Shown here: piece after piece, positions 11,107 to 20,045 of the stretch
How positions within the stretch are numbered: the stretch's first letter is position 1
Layout of the letters: each line of letters opens with the position of its first letter
Assembly: GCF_900186535.1 (NCBI RefSeq)
Contig: NZ_FYDE01000005.1
Coordinates: forward strand, 968,895 to 1,032,894
From: Marasmitruncus massiliensis
Lineage (GTDB): Bacteria > Bacillota > Clostridia > Oscillospirales > Ruminococcaceae
Direction of reading: 5' to 3'
Length of the DNA: 64,000 bases
Made by a program: the position numbers and the translations under genes
Notes under the pieces: generated by a model
What the model was told of the DNA's origin: nothing
Databases searched by the model: none
The model's input: the letters and a program-made list of their open reading frames with translations, nothing else

Positions 11107-11255
11107 AAAACCGGACTCTATGGATTCCATCTGACCGATGGCTTTTAAACTTGAAAATCATCTGCTTCGGTATTGCCGGGCAGTCACATGGGCACGCCGG
11201 AATCCCGGCTGGCCTGATACACAGGGGCATACCCACAAAAAGGAGGATCATTCCG

Positions 11256-11894
11256 ATGCTGAGAAAAATCCTTGCAATTACTTTGGCAGCTTCAATAGCT
11301 CTCCTGTCGGCCGGCTGCGTTACAATCGTGAAGACAGGGGAGGAGGGAAAGCTGACCGGGGAAGTGGAATTCAACGCGGGCGATAATGTAGCGGAGATCT
11401 GGGAATCGAAGGTTCTGCCCGACCTCAACGAAAAGGCGGTGGATCTGGCACAATTTTTGACCGAAGCGAACGGCGACCTGAAGTCTCTTGCCTCAAAATA
11501 TGGAAAATACTCCATGGGAACCTCCGGGGAACTAAGCTATACGGTAAAGGGAACGGCTGTTGTCCAGGAAATTATTTCCGATAAAAAAGCAGGTTATATG
11601 ACCGTAAAACTGGACGGCTATTCCGGGCCCGAAACCATTAAACTACAGATCGGGACAGTCTATAAGGGATCGGCGGTGCGGGATTCTCTGGACTTTATTA
11701 AATTCGAGGATTACAAAAACCAGGTGGACTATGCTGCGGTTTCGCAGAGCCTGCATGAAACCATTCAGAACACCGTTATCAGTAAGCTGGATTTCGCGTC
11801 GCTTGCGGGGAAACAGATACAATTTGTCGGGTGCTTTACCGTGGATAAGGCGGACGAATTACTGATTACCCCGGTGCAGATCGAAGTGAAATAG
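11256..11894 (+). CDS. DUF2291 family lipoprotein of sugar ABC operon
   Basis: Predicted lipoprotein with lipobox LLSAGC (Cys about 21), 212 residues. The rest is a small soluble domain (GEVEFNAGDNVAEIWESKVL, GKQIQFVGCFTVDKADE) of the DUF2291 type, found beside ribose/erythritol-like ABC importers. The exact role is unknown; it may help the binding protein or bind ligand. Start ATG at 11256 is chosen for AGGAGG eight bases upstream; the frame is open much further but without a signal sequence. It lies 15 bases before the ATPase gene. Confidence 0.8.
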   Translation: MLRKILAITLAASIALLSAGCVTIVKTGEEGKLTGEVEFNAGDNVAEIWESKVLPDLNEKAVDLAQFLTEANGDLKSLASKYGKYSMGTSGELSYTVKGTAVVQEIISDKKAGYMTVKLDGYSGPETIKLQIGTVYKGSAVRDSLDFIKFEDYKNQVDYAAVSQSLHETIQNTVISKLDFASLAGKQIQFVGCFTVDKADELLITPVQIEVK

Positions 11895-11909
11895 GGAGGG
11901 GGCCATCGC

Positions 11910-13490
11910 ATGGAAAATCGGGACGGAGCGAATGATATCTGCCTGCATGCGCAAAATATAGATAAATTGTATCCCGGAACGAAAGCGCTCGATCAGGTTT
12001 CTTTTGATGTGCATACAGGGAAAGTCAATGTATTGATCGGTGAGAACGGCGCGGGCAAATCTACGCTGATGAAAATTATCGCGGGAATTGAACAGCCCAC
12101 CGCAGGGGAACTCTTTCTGGACGGCAGGCAAGTCAGCTTTCGCAGTACCGTGGAAGCGCGCAGATATGGAATCGGGATCATTCATCAGGAACTGAGCTTA
12201 TTTCCGAACCTGAATGTCTATCAGAACATTTTCATGGCCAATGAAAAGACAAAAAACGGCTGCTTCCTTGATAATAAAAAACATTACGCATTGGCGCATG
12301 AGGTGCTTGAACGTCTGGAGTATCCCATCAAACCCGATACGCTGGTGGGAAATCTGCGGGTAGGCCAGCAGCAGATGATTGAAATTGCGCGCAACCTGAT
12401 TCAGGAGGGGCTTAAAATCCTGATTATGGACGAACCGACTTCCTCACTGAGTGAAATGGAGGTCGAGGTGCTGTTCAAAATCATGCGTGAACTGACTGCG
12501 GCGGGCATCTCGATTGTTTACATATCGCACCGGCTTGAGGAAATCATGCGGATCGGGGACTATATAACCATCCTGCGGGATGGGAAACTCGTGGCGAAAG
12601 CGTCTGTCTGCGGGATTGACCTGCCGTGGATTGTGCGGCAGATGACCGGCGAAGGCAAATCCTACCCGAAAAAAGACCACAGCGTTGATTGGGCCGGGCA
12701 GGAAACCGTGCTGGAAGTAAAAGATCTGACGCTCCCAAAAAGCGGCGGTGGATATCTGCTGGACCATGTGAGCTTTGACCTGAAAAAAGGGGAAATCCTG
12801 GGGATTTACGGTTTGCTCGGCGCCGGGCGCACCGAAATTTTTGAGTGTATCATGGGGCTTCGGCCGGAGCATACGGGTACGATTGTCATGAATGGACAGG
12901 AAATCCCCGTAAAAAGCCTGTCTGAACAGATTGGACGCGGGTTTGCGTGGGTTCCGGAGGACCGCCAGCGCGAGGGTCTGGTGCAGACGCTGAGCATCGG
13001 GAAAAACATCTCGCTGTCCAGCCTGAAGCAGTATGTCCGCGGAATTTTCCTGAATGAACGGATGGAAGGCAAAAGCATCGATCAGATGATACGGGAAATC
13101 CATATCAAAGTCGCGGACAAATCCCTTCCGATCCTGTCACTTTCGGGAGGCAACCAGCAGAAGGTGGTCATTGCGAAAGGAATCCTGACCAGCCCCAAAA
13201 TCCTGCTTCTCGATGAACCCAGCCGCGGCATTGACATCGGCGCGAAAACCGAGGTATTCGATATCATCAACCAGTATGCTGCGCAGGGCCTGCCGCTCAT
13301 TGTAATTTCTTCGGAGCTGAATGAGATCATCGCGATTGCCGACCGGATTGTCGTGCTTTCCAACGGAATCAAAACCGCCGAATTTACAGGGGATGAGATT
13401 ACCGAAGACAATCTGGTTCTGGCATCCTATAAAGGGCACCATGGACACAATTCGAAAGAGAAGGAGTTTTCGGGCCATGAAATTCAATAA
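11910..13490 (+). CDS. Sugar ABC transporter ATP-binding protein, tandem nucleotide-binding domains
   Basis: Powers sugar import. The 526 residues hold two ABC domains as in RbsA/MglA. The first has Walker A GENGAGKST, Q-loop IIHQELSLFPN and Walker B ILIMDEPTSSL; its signature reads LRVGQQQM rather than LSGGQ. The second is the usual degenerate copy with GLLGAGRTE in place of Walker A, and has LSGGNQQK and LLLDEPSRGIDIG. It overlaps the permease gene by 14 bases. It belongs to the same operon as the isomerase, transketolase and kinase. Confidence 0.93.
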   Translation: MENRDGANDICLHAQNIDKLYPGTKALDQVSFDVHTGKVNVLIGENGAGKSTLMKIIAGIEQPTAGELFLDGRQVSFRSTVEARRYGIGIIHQELSLFPNLNVYQNIFMANEKTKNGCFLDNKKHYALAHEVLERLEYPIKPDTLVGNLRVGQQQMIEIARNLIQEGLKILIMDEPTSSLSEMEVEVLFKIMRELTAAGISIVYISHRLEEIMRIGDYITILRDGKLVAKASVCGIDLPWIVRQMTGEGKSYPKKDHSVDWAGQETVLEVKDLTLPKSGGGYLLDHVSFDLKKGEILGIYGLLGAGRTEIFECIMGLRPEHTGTIVMNGQEIPVKSLSEQIGRGFAWVPEDRQREGLVQTLSIGKNISLSSLKQYVRGIFLNERMEGKSIDQMIREIHIKVADKSLPILSLSGGNQQKVVIAKGILTSPKILLLDEPSRGIDIGAKTEVFDIINQYAAQGLPLIVISSELNEIIAIADRIVVLSNGIKTAEFTGDEITEDNLVLASYKGHHGHNSKEKEFSGHEIQ

Positions 13491-14514
13491 AAACGCGTTG
13501 ATGATGACGCTGCTCAAAAGCAGAACCTTTATCGTATTAATTATACTGGTAGTCTTCTTTTCCTTTGCAAGCCCGACCTTCCTGACCTCAAAAAGCCTTT
13601 TGCTGATTGCGAAGCATGTTGCCCTCTACGGTATTCTCGGTATCGGCATGACCTATGTCATTATCACAGGCGGAATTGACCTTTCTGTTGGCGCGGTGGT
13701 GGGGCTGAGCGGGATGATTGCCGGCGGGCTGATCAATGAGGGCCTGCAGATGTTCGGATATACGCTTTACTTTAGCGTCCCCATGATTGCGCTGATCACA
13801 ATTATCTGTGGGGCAGCCGTCGGTGTTGTGAACGGATTTTTAATTACCAGATTTAATGTGGCCCCGTTTATCGCGACGCTCGGCATGATGTATGTCGCCC
13901 GCGGTTTTGCGATGCTGCGTTCCAATGGAGCGACTTTTTCGAATATTGTGGGGAAAGAGGCGCTCGGCAATACCGGCTTTGAACTGTTTGGCCGGGACAT
14001 CTGGGGGATTCCGGTCGGCGCAATTATTCTGGCAGTCATTGCGGTGGGAGCATCGGTGGTACTGAAAAAGACCCCGTTCGGCTGGCATGTGTTTTCGATC
14101 GGCGGTAATGAAAGAGCGGCAAAGCTTTCCGGCGTCAAGGTCAATCAGGTGAAATTGATGGTCTATCTGTTTTCGGGAGCCTGTTCCGCGATTGTGGGGA
14201 TTATTACAGCCTCACAGCTGGTCGCGTCCCATCCGGCTTCCGGTGAATCCTGGGAAATGAACGCGATTGCAGCCGCGGTTCTGGGCGGGACGTCGATGGC
14301 GGGCGGCATCGGGACGATCGGCGGAACGATTGTAGGCGCGTTTGTCATCGGCGTCATCAACGACGGCATGGTGATGTGCGGCGTTTCGGAATTCTGGCAG
14401 ATGGTCATTAAGGGGCTGGTCATTGTGCTGGCGGTGATTATCGACCAGTTCCAGCGCAATCTTCAGGCAAAAATGGCGCTGCAGGCCCGCAGCAAAGATG
14501 CGGTTGTCCACTGA
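13477..14514 (+). CDS. Sugar ABC transporter permease (RbsC-like)
   Basis: Membrane channel of the importer. The 345 residues hold about nine hydrophobic segments and the BPD_transp_2 hallmarks GILGIGMTYVIITGGIDLSVGAVVGL, here split as GILGIGMTYVII then TGGIDLSVG, and VLGGTSMAGGIGTIGGT near the C-terminus. Start ATG at 13477 after AAGGAG, overlapping the ATPase end. It is the last gene of the sugar operon before a GC-rich hairpin. Confidence 0.92.
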   Translation: MKFNKNALMMTLLKSRTFIVLIILVVFFSFASPTFLTSKSLLLIAKHVALYGILGIGMTYVIITGGIDLSVGAVVGLSGMIAGGLINEGLQMFGYTLYFSVPMIALITIICGAAVGVVNGFLITRFNVAPFIATLGMMYVARGFAMLRSNGATFSNIVGKEALGNTGFELFGRDIWGIPVGAIILAVIAVGASVVLKKTPFGWHVFSIGGNERAAKLSGVKVNQVKLMVYLFSGACSAIVGIITASQLVASHPASGESWEMNAIAAAVLGGTSMAGGIGTIGGTIVGAFVIGVINDGMVMCGVSEFWQMVIKGLVIVLAVIIDQFQRNLQAKMALQARSKDAVVH

Positions 14515-14535
14515 TTTTTTCATTCTTTACTCCCG

Positions 14536-14571
14536 GCAGGCGCGTGCATCTGTTTTGATGTACGCGCCTGC
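14536..14571 (+). terminator. Hairpin after the sugar operon
   Basis: Arms GCAGGCGCGTGCATC and GATGTACGCGCCTGC with one mismatch and a 6-base loop. The T run after it is weak (TGTTTGT), so termination may be partial. Confidence 0.55.
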
Positions 14572-14588
14572 TGTTTGTCAGATTTGTG

Positions 14589-14639
14589 TTGACAACAAAC
14601 CCCGAAATGCGTAGTATAAAATTATGATGTAAAATTTTA
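14589..14639 (+). promoter_or_regulatory. Promoter and operator of the second lacI gene
   Basis: TTGACA (14589-14594), 17-base spacer and TAGTAT (14612-14617). The palindrome TAAAATTTTA (14630-14639) directly downstream matches the core of the operators at 4024-4057 and 4196-4210. Confidence 0.6.
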
Positions 14640-14656
14640 TATGAGGGGCCGTCAGC

Positions 14657-15655
14657 TTGAAAGTTGGAATCAAAAAAATCAGTGAACTGTCAGGATTTTC
14701 GCTTGCCACAGTTTCTAATGTTTTAAACCATAAAAAAGGGGTCAACCAGCAGACGGCAGATTTGATCCTGAAAATTGCGCATGAAATCGGCTATCTGAAA
14801 GAGAACTGCGTCAAAACAATCAAACTTGTCATTTATAAAAAACATGGCATGGTTGTTTCCGATACGCCATTTTTCAGCGCATTGATTGAAGGAGTGGAGG
14901 GCGAGTGCCGTTCGCGGGGCTTTGCTTTGGAAATATGCAGCTTGGATCAGCACAGCAGGGATTTCGAGGCGGTCCTGAACGGTTTGCTGCGGGATTATTC
15001 GTCGGCAATCCTGCTGCTTGCCACAGAACTGGACGAGCAGGATATGCGCCCTTTTGAGTCGGCTGTCCCGCCGGTCATGGTGCTGGACAATTGGTTTTCC
15101 AACATGAAATTCAATTCGGTGCTGATCAACAATACCGATTCGGTTTACGGCGCCGTCAGTTATCTGGTTTCCTGCGGGCATCGGAAGATCGGCTATTTGA
15201 AAAGCGCGGTTTCCATCAACAACTTTGATTATCGTGCCGAGGGCTATCTGAGTGCCATGCGGCATGCGCGGCTGGTTCCTGACGAAGCCTATACCGTCCG
15301 GCTGACACCCACCATGGACGGTGCTTATCAGGACATGTGCGCCTACCTCAATGGAACCCCTGCTTTTCCGACGGCTTATTTTGCCGACAATGACATTATC
15401 GCGCTTGGCGCGGTCAAAGCTTTGAAACAGCACGGAATAAAAATCCCGCAGGATATTTCCTTGATTGGCTTTGATGACATGCCTTTTTGCGAAATCGCTT
15501 CCCCTGCCTTGACGACAATCCGCGTGTTTAAGCAGGAAATGGGCGCTTTGGCGGTCAAAAATCTGGCGGACAGTTTTCAGCAGAAAAATCCAATCCGAAT
15601 CAAAGCGGAAGTTTGTACGGCATTTATCGTACGCGGCAGCGTAAAGCGGCTGTAA
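14657..15655 (+). CDS. LacI-family transcriptional regulator (second paralog)
   Basis: Repressor paralogous to the product of 4242-5270. Its HTH, KKISELSGFSLATVSNVLNH, aligns without gaps, and the effector domain keeps MVVSDTPFFSALIEGVE and ISLIGFDDMPFCEIASPALTT. Start TTG at 14657, 332 residues. It has its own promoter with a TAAAATTTTA site. Two related repressors at the two ends of one operon suggest duplication within the element. They may see different inducers, or act as a feed-forward pair. Confidence 0.9.
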   Translation: MKVGIKKISELSGFSLATVSNVLNHKKGVNQQTADLILKIAHEIGYLKENCVKTIKLVIYKKHGMVVSDTPFFSALIEGVEGECRSRGFALEICSLDQHSRDFEAVLNGLLRDYSSAILLLATELDEQDMRPFESAVPPVMVLDNWFSNMKFNSVLINNTDSVYGAVSYLVSCGHRKIGYLKSAVSINNFDYRAEGYLSAMRHARLVPDEAYTVRLTPTMDGAYQDMCAYLNGTPAFPTAYFADNDIIALGAVKALKQHGIKIPQDISLIGFDDMPFCEIASPALTTIRVFKQEMGALAVKNLADSFQQKNPIRIKAEVCTAFIVRGSVKRL

Positions 15656-15718
15656 CCACATTTTTACGGTCAAAGACGGGAAACGATGCGGTGGATTGCA
15701 TTGGCATTTCAGGCCAGT

Positions 15719-15750
15719 GCTGTCGGCGCATCTGCAAATCCGCCGACAGC
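15719..15750 (+). repeat. Inverted repeat after the second lacI gene
   Basis: Arms GCTGTCGGCG and CGCCGACAGC, perfect 10 bp with a 12-base loop. No T run follows. It is part of the 208-base gap between lacI and the chemoreceptor gene, which also holds the terminator at 15814. Confidence 0.5.
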
Positions 15751-15813
15751 CGCAGTGAAGCCCAAGAGACGGACCCTTTTATCGGGATGCTGCCGAAAAT
15801 GATGAAAACTACA

Positions 15814-15854
15814 GTAAAAAAGGGAAGCCGGCTATGCAGGCTTCCCTTTTTTAC
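15814..15854. terminator. Bidirectional terminator between lacI and chemoreceptor genes
   Basis: Arms GTAAAAAAGGGAAGCC and GGCTTCCCTTTTTTAC, a perfect 16-bp stem with A and T runs on opposite sides. It serves both convergent genes. Confidence 0.9.
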
Positions 15855-15863
15855 CAATTCAGT

Positions 15864-17648
15864 TTACTGAAGAAAGGCACCGACTTTTTTCTCTGAGATA
15901 GAATCCGAAAGTTTAAATTTTGAGGTTTCCCGGAACAGAACGCTTGCGTGAGCCGAAAGCTCCTCGCTGGAAGCGGAGCTTTCTTCCGCCGCAGACGCAT
16001 TGGACTGCACGACTGATGATATTTGCTCGATGCTTTGCGTAATCTTCGCAATGGCAGTTGCCTGTACCGAAGAAGAACGGTCGATTTCATCTACCGCCTG
16101 TTTGATTGCTTCGGTTGCCTGGAGGCTTGTGGCAATCGTCTGTGACATGTCCTGCGCAATCTGAGAGCCCGCATCGACGGCGTTGATGGAAGTGACAATC
16201 AAATCAGCGGCATGCTTGGCAGCCTGTGAGGATTTTTGGGCGAGATTTCCGACCTCGGAAGCAACAACCGCGAATCCTTTTCCTGCGCTTCCCGCACGGG
16301 CTGCCTCAATGGACGCGTTCAGCGAAAGAATATTGGTCTGGAACGCGATGGATTCAATGATTTTTGCAATGTTCGCAATCTGATCCGCAGACGTTTTAAT
16401 TTGTCCCATCGCTTTCAGCATTTGATTCATCTGCGTGTTCGAGCTTTCGATGTTTTGTGCCGCAAATCCGACATGCTGAGCCGCTTCCCTGGCTTTTGCC
16501 GCGTTTTTGGCGGCAGCGTCGGATACATGTTCAATTGCGAAGGTCAGGTCCTCAACAGCGCTTGTCTGTTCCGAAGCACCGGAGGCAAGCTCCTGCGCGC
16601 TGGAAGAAACCTGTCCGGCCCCCGCATTGACCTGATCGGCTGACTGGTAAATTGCAGAGAGTGTCCCGTTAAGCGAAGAATAGATTTCTTCAAGAGACCG
16701 CTTGATCGGGGCAAAATCCCCGATATAGTCGTATGTTACCGTTGCGGTCATATCTCCGTGCGACATTCCGTTCAAATGGCCGGTGATATCGCTGATGATG
16801 GTATCCATATTTGCAATCAGCTGTCCGGTTGCCTGTGTAAGCAGGCCTGTCTCGCTGTTGTTTTTTATAATGGGAGCTGAGGGCGTATGGACATCGCCCT
16901 TTGCAAGCAGCAGAAGCCTGTCGGTGACATTTTTAATGGGAGAGGCAATCTTTCCTGCCCATTTATACATAAACAAAATACCGAAGGCGGCGATTGCTGC
17001 GCTGGAGACCAGCAGAAAAAGTTCGGCAAGTAATTTATCGCGTTGTTGGGCCGCAAGCGCGGCGTCAATTTCGTCATAGTAGTTTCCGGTACTGATGTAC
17101 CACCCGTACGGCTCAAATTTGAGCGTATAGGCCCGCTTATAAAAGGAACCCTCCTGACCGGGTTTGGTAAAATAAAATTCTGTAAAGCCCCCGTCCGGCT
17201 GATCTCCCGCCGTAATGACATTTCGTATGTAATAGGTACCATTCAGATCGGTTGCATTATAGCGCATGGTTCCCTCATATTCGGGATTATTATGTACCGC
17301 GCATGTTCCGTCGGCAGTGTCTGCCCAAAAATATCCTTCGCCGTTGTCATAACGGGTGTCCCGCACGATTTTTTGCGCATTTGCCAATGCCTGCTCTTCT
17401 GTAATCTCGCTGCTCTGATACCGCTGGTAGTTGACGTTCAGCACACTGACCAGATTTTCCGTTACGGTTTTAATCTTAACATCATAAGCCTGCTTCTTCT
17501 CGAGAATAGCTTCTGAATATGCTTTGCTGAGACTATAATAGGAAATGATCGAGAGAAGCGCAATTGTGCCGGCCAACAGAATTCCGACAAAAAGGACAAG
17601 CTGGCCTTTCAATTTTAACTTTTTGAATTTTTTTAATCTGACATGCAT
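15864..17648 (-). CDS. Methyl-accepting chemotaxis protein with single Cache sensor domain
   Basis: Membrane chemoreceptor that signals to CheA/CheW, which are not in this window. Order: a basic N-terminus, TM1 (about residues 16-38), and an extracellular single Cache domain ([39 protein letters not shown]). Then come TM2 (about 205-225), HAMP, and a long signalling coiled coil with the hairpin tip [20 protein letters not shown]. Length 594 residues. It is the only motility-related gene in the element and presumably directs cells to a substrate or to its plant source. Its own promoter is at 17739-17767. Confidence 0.93.
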   Translation of the reverse strand: MHVRLKKFKKLKLKGQLVLFVGILLAGTIALLSIISYYSLSKAYSEAILEKKQAYDVKIKTVTENLVSVLNVNYQRYQSSEITEEQALANAQKIVRDTRYDNGEGYFWADTADGTCAVHNNPEYEGTMRYNATDLNGTYYIRNVITAGDQPDGGFTEFYFTKPGQEGSFYKRAYTLKFEPYGWYISTGNYYDEIDAALAAQQRDKLLAELFLLVSSAAIAAFGILFMYKWAGKIASPIKNVTDRLLLLAKGDVHTPSAPIIKNNSETGLLTQATGQLIANMDTIISDITGHLNGMSHGDMTATVTYDYIGDFAPIKRSLEEIYSSLNGTLSAIYQSADQVNAGAGQVSSSAQELASGASEQTSAVEDLTFAIEHVSDAAAKNAAKAREAAQHVGFAAQNIESSNTQMNQMLKAMGQIKTSADQIANIAKIIESIAFQTNILSLNASIEAARAGSAGKGFAVVASEVGNLAQKSSQAAKHAADLIVTSINAVDAGSQIAQDMSQTIATSLQATEAIKQAVDEIDRSSSVQATAIAKITQSIEQISSVVQSNASAAEESSASSEELSAHASVLFRETSKFKLSDSISEKKVGAFLQ

Positions 17649-17738
17649 AGAAACACCCCTTCACCCTGTCGCCCCGTTTGTCCAGGAATAGATCGAATTC
17701 TTGAACAATTACCAAATATTATCAGGGCTTCCTGTGCT

Positions 17739-17767
17739 ATTATATGCTTGTCACAGTTTGCCGTCAA
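17739..17767 (-). promoter_or_regulatory. SigA-type promoter of the chemoreceptor gene
   Basis: On the minus strand TTGACG, exactly 17 bases, then TATAAT. No flagellar-sigma (TAAA-N15-CGATAT) motif was seen, so expression appears independent of the flagellar sigma factor. Confidence 0.65.
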
Positions 17768-17894
17768 TAACTTGGGAGGATGAAAGATTGTTTCAAAAAT
17801 GCCGGTGGATGCGGATTTTTCGCGATCTCGTATGCCTGTGCGAATCCGCGTTGAACCTGCATTGGGAATCGGTTTGTGAAAACCGGATAAGAAT

Positions 17895-18047
17895 TCAATT
17901 TTCTCGGTCAGCTTCGTGCGTCAAATTACCTTCACGGCGCAATGTATTCAGCAGATATCGGTCTACCGCTTTTTGCAGATTCTGTTTTCGTTCCTCTTCA
18001 TTGGAAGACTGAAACGTTTCGGTAATAATCAGTTTGACTCTGTTCAT
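17895..18047 (-). CDS. Small charged protein near attR, candidate recombination directionality factor
   Basis: A 50-codon frame starting MNRVKLIITETFQSSNEEER and ending NLTHEADREN. GGGGGTG lies nine bases upstream. It is highly charged, mostly helical in appearance, and has no membrane segment. It is about 90 bases from the right end of the element. The recombinase is at the other end, but the two become neighbours when the element is circular. Serine-integrase elements need a small accessory protein for excision, so this is the best placed candidate here. I do not recognise its family; the role is inference. Confidence 0.55.
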   Translation of the reverse strand: MNRVKLIITETFQSSNEEERKQNLQKAVDRYLLNTLRREGNLTHEADREN

Positions 18048-18110
18048 CTTTATACACCCCCATCATGCTTATGAAGGGGACAAGAAGCGGTATGCACCCG
18101 GCAGGAACTA

Positions 18111-18428
18111 TCAGGAACTATTAGGATATGTGCTCCGCGCATGAGGTGCGGTACCATCAGCAATGGAGGTTTTGATAGCGGGGACGATGACGCCGTCCAG
18201 AGAGTCCACGTCGGAAGAGCAGTGGATCATTTCAACAAGAGAACAGCGTTCCTCGACTTTTGAAATAACACGCCTCATAAGCGTCGATTTGCCGGTCCCC
18301 GGTCCACCTTTCAGGATAAAGGCGCGCCAGCCGTCAGATGCGTCGGCAAGCTGGTCAAAACGGGAAACAAAACCCTGCGGCGTATTCGCACCGAGGAAAA
18401 AGTGCAGAAGTTTTTTATTGCTATTCAT
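18111..18428 (-). pseudogene. PRK06851-like P-loop ATPase, N-terminal half (split by element)
   Basis: This is the first 96 codons of the split ATPase gene, followed by nine codons from the element (ARSTYPNSS) and a stop. The Walker A motif GGPGTGKSTLM is present near residues 41-51. MIHCSSDVDSLDGVIVPAIK and DGTAPH follow, the exact point where the C-terminal half resumes with VIDPKYP. A truncated 105-residue product could still be made, since start and ribosome site are intact, but it would lack most of the protein. The ribosome site is buried in the hairpin at 18430-18481. Reading order before insertion: uracil-DNA glycosylase, this gene, then convergent nadE. Confidence 0.9.
18140..18143. 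repeat. attR core of the serine-recombinase element (CATG)
   Basis: The partner of the CATG at 2270-2273. Directly inside it on the element side is a tandem AGGAACTAT repeat (18103-18121), which could form part of the integrase-binding arm. Confidence 0.8.
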
Positions 18429-18429
18429 A

Positions 18430-18481
18430 AAAATCCTCCCAAAACGATTGTTACCACATGGTATTCGTTTGGGAGGATTTT
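18430..18481 (-). promoter_or_regulatory. Long hairpin burying the ribosome site of the split ATPase gene
   Basis: Arms AAAATCCTCCCAAAACGA (18430-18447) and TCGTTTGGGAGGATTTT (18465-18481) pair along 17 bp with one bulged base. The centre TACCA-CA-TGGTA pairs again. In the minus-strand mRNA the GGGAGG used by the ATPase start codon at 18428 is fully inside the stem. The structure would keep translation off unless opened, for example by heat, a protein or an upstream ribosome. Confidence 0.7.
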
Positions 18482-18585
18482 GGTGAAAGACAGGCCATGG
18501 TGAGTTTTTACTTTCAGGGTTTCTTTATCGGGGCGGTAAATTCAAAAAATTGCGCAGTTTGAATGGCGTTTTTAACAAAGATCCG

Positions 18586-19164
18586 TTAAAGTTTCTCTTC
18601 AGCCAGCTCCAGTTCATCGAGCTTCGCGCGCAGTTTCACAAAATCATCCAGCCCGTCCGGCTTCTGGTTCGGGTTGCGCAGCAATGCCGCTGGGTGGAAA
18701 GTACCCATCATCAGGACCCCGTTTTTCTCATAAAATTCACCATGCTGGCGCGTTACTTTGAAATCAGGAGAAATCAGGGAACAGGCGGCGATGCGCCCGA
18801 GGCAGACAATGACCTTGGGCCGGATGAGATACACCTGATTGCGCAGATAACCGATGCAGGCGGCAATCTCGTCCTTTTCCGGGTCACGGTTTTTCGGCGG
18901 GCGGCATTTGACCATGTTGGCGATATAAATATTGGTTTTGCGGGAGAGTCCGACGTGCTCCAGCATTTTATCCAGAAGCTGCCCGCCGCGGCCTACGAAA
19001 GGTTCACCCTGCAGGTCCTCGTTTTCTCCGGGCCCTTCGCCGATGAACATGACTTTCGCTTTGGGGTTTCCGACACCGAACACCACGTTTGTGCGCGTTT
19101 CGCAAAGCTTGCATCCACGGCAGGCAAGAGCAGCCTCGCGCAGTTCTTCGAAATTCTCAATCAT
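18586..19164 (-). CDS. Uracil-DNA glycosylase, family 4 (Fe-S type)
   Basis: Removes uracil from DNA. The 192 residues begin with the cluster ligands CRGCKLC. The active-site loop GEGPGENEDLQGEPFVGRGG and, near the C-terminus, GTFHPAALLRNP follow, as expected for family 4/5. It lies upstream of the split ATPase gene on the same strand with a 157-base gap, so co-transcription through the hairpin is possible. Confidence 0.93.
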   Translation of the reverse strand: MIENFEELREAALACRGCKLCETRTNVVFGVGNPKAKVMFIGEGPGENEDLQGEPFVGRGGQLLDKMLEHVGLSRKTNIYIANMVKCRPPKNRDPEKDEIAACIGYLRNQVYLIRPKVIVCLGRIAACSLISPDFKVTRQHGEFYEKNGVLMMGTFHPAALLRNPNQKPDGLDDFVKLRAKLDELELAEEKL

Positions 19165-19196
19165 TCCTGGTCTTCCTCTCTGTTGCTTTCCGGGTT

Positions 19197-19313
19197 ATGA
19201 TACCACAAACGCAAAGCATGCAGTGGTATCATTGGCCATTGGGGCGGGAGCGAGCTTTACGAGCGCATCACCTTGGCCATAAACGTATAATAGCCGCCTT
19301 GCGGCTATTATAC
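19197..19313. repeat. Compound inverted repeats between uracil glycosylase and pduL genes
   Basis: Two palindromic units in the divergent gap of about 270 bases. ATGATACCAC/GTGGTATCAT (19197-19206, 19223-19232) has a 16-base spacer. GTATAATAGCCGC/GCGGCTATTATAC (19285-19297, 19301-19313) is a perfect 13-bp stem with a 3-base loop. TTGGCCAT occurs directly repeated between them (19232, 19273). The block could be a small REP/MITE-like unit or a double regulatory hairpin; nothing else is seen in the gap. Confidence 0.5.
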
Positions 19314-19434
19314 CACAATTTTCAATGTCAGAAAACTATGATAAAAGTTTAACAATGCTTGCAATATACCTGCATAAGGCTTAAAATAAAACTAGATATG
19401 AGTAAATTCTTTTCTTATAGGAGGAAACATCAGA

Positions 19435-20007
19435 ATGGCAAAATTTATTGTTGAAACTTCTGCGCGTCATGTTCATGTCACACAGGAGGATTTGGAGACT
19501 CTGTTTGGCAAAGGCGCGACGCTTACCAACAAAAAAAATCTTTCACAGCCGGGACAGTTTGCATGTGTGGAAAAGGTTGATGTAGTCGGACCTAAAAAAA
19601 CCATCCCGGGTGTTTCAATTTTAGGGCCGGTTCGTCCCGCGACCCAGATTGAGGTATCTCTGACCGATGCGAGGACACTTGGCGCTACGCCGCCTGTCCG
19701 TGAGTCCGGAGACATTGCTGGTTCCGCCGGCTGCAAGCTGGTTGGCCCTGCCGGCGAAGTGGAACTCAAAGAAGGGATGATTGCCGCAAAACGGCATATC
19801 CATATGACTCCCGATGACGCAAAAGTATTTGGTGTTTCCGACAAAGAAATTGTTTCTGTAAAGGTTTCTCCCTGTTCCCGTCCGCTGGTGTTCGGCGACG
19901 TGGTAGTCCGTGTCAGTGAAAAATTTGCGCTTGCCATGCATATTGATACCGATGAAGCAAACGCTGCCGGTTGTGCCGGTGAAGTGTTTGGTGAAATTGT
20001 AAAGTAA
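19435..20007 (+). CDS. pduL: Phosphate propanoyl/acetyltransferase, PduL type
   Basis: Moves an acyl group between CoA and phosphate, linking acyl-CoA to substrate-level ATP formation. The 190 residues show the two similar beta-barrel halves with zinc-binding motifs SARHVHVTQEDLETLFG and KRHIHMTPDDAKVFG. The N-terminus goes straight into the fold. It lacks the encapsulation peptide of microcompartment PduL, so it is a cytosolic form, as in anaerobes that use it in place of Pta. Good AGGAGG before the ATG. It stands alone, closed by a terminator. Confidence 0.92.
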   Translation: MAKFIVETSARHVHVTQEDLETLFGKGATLTNKKNLSQPGQFACVEKVDVVGPKKTIPGVSILGPVRPATQIEVSLTDARTLGATPPVRESGDIAGSAGCKLVGPAGEVELKEGMIAAKRHIHMTPDDAKVFGVSDKEIVSVKVSPCSRPLVFGDVVVRVSEKFALAMHIDTDEANAAGCAGEVFGEIVK

Positions 20008-20015
20008 ATTGCAGG

Positions 20016-20045
20016 AAAAACCGCAGGCTTGCCTGCGGTTTTTTA
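20016..20045 (+). terminator. Terminator after pduL
   Basis: AAAAACCGCAGGC, a 2-base loop, GCCTGCGGTTTTT, then more T. Confidence 0.88.

Noticed and set aside
17786-18012. Plus-strand short frames after GGGAGGATG near the right end of the element.
   Set aside because: They run antisense through the 50-codon gene at 17895-18047 and have Arg/Cys/Ser-rich shadow-like composition.
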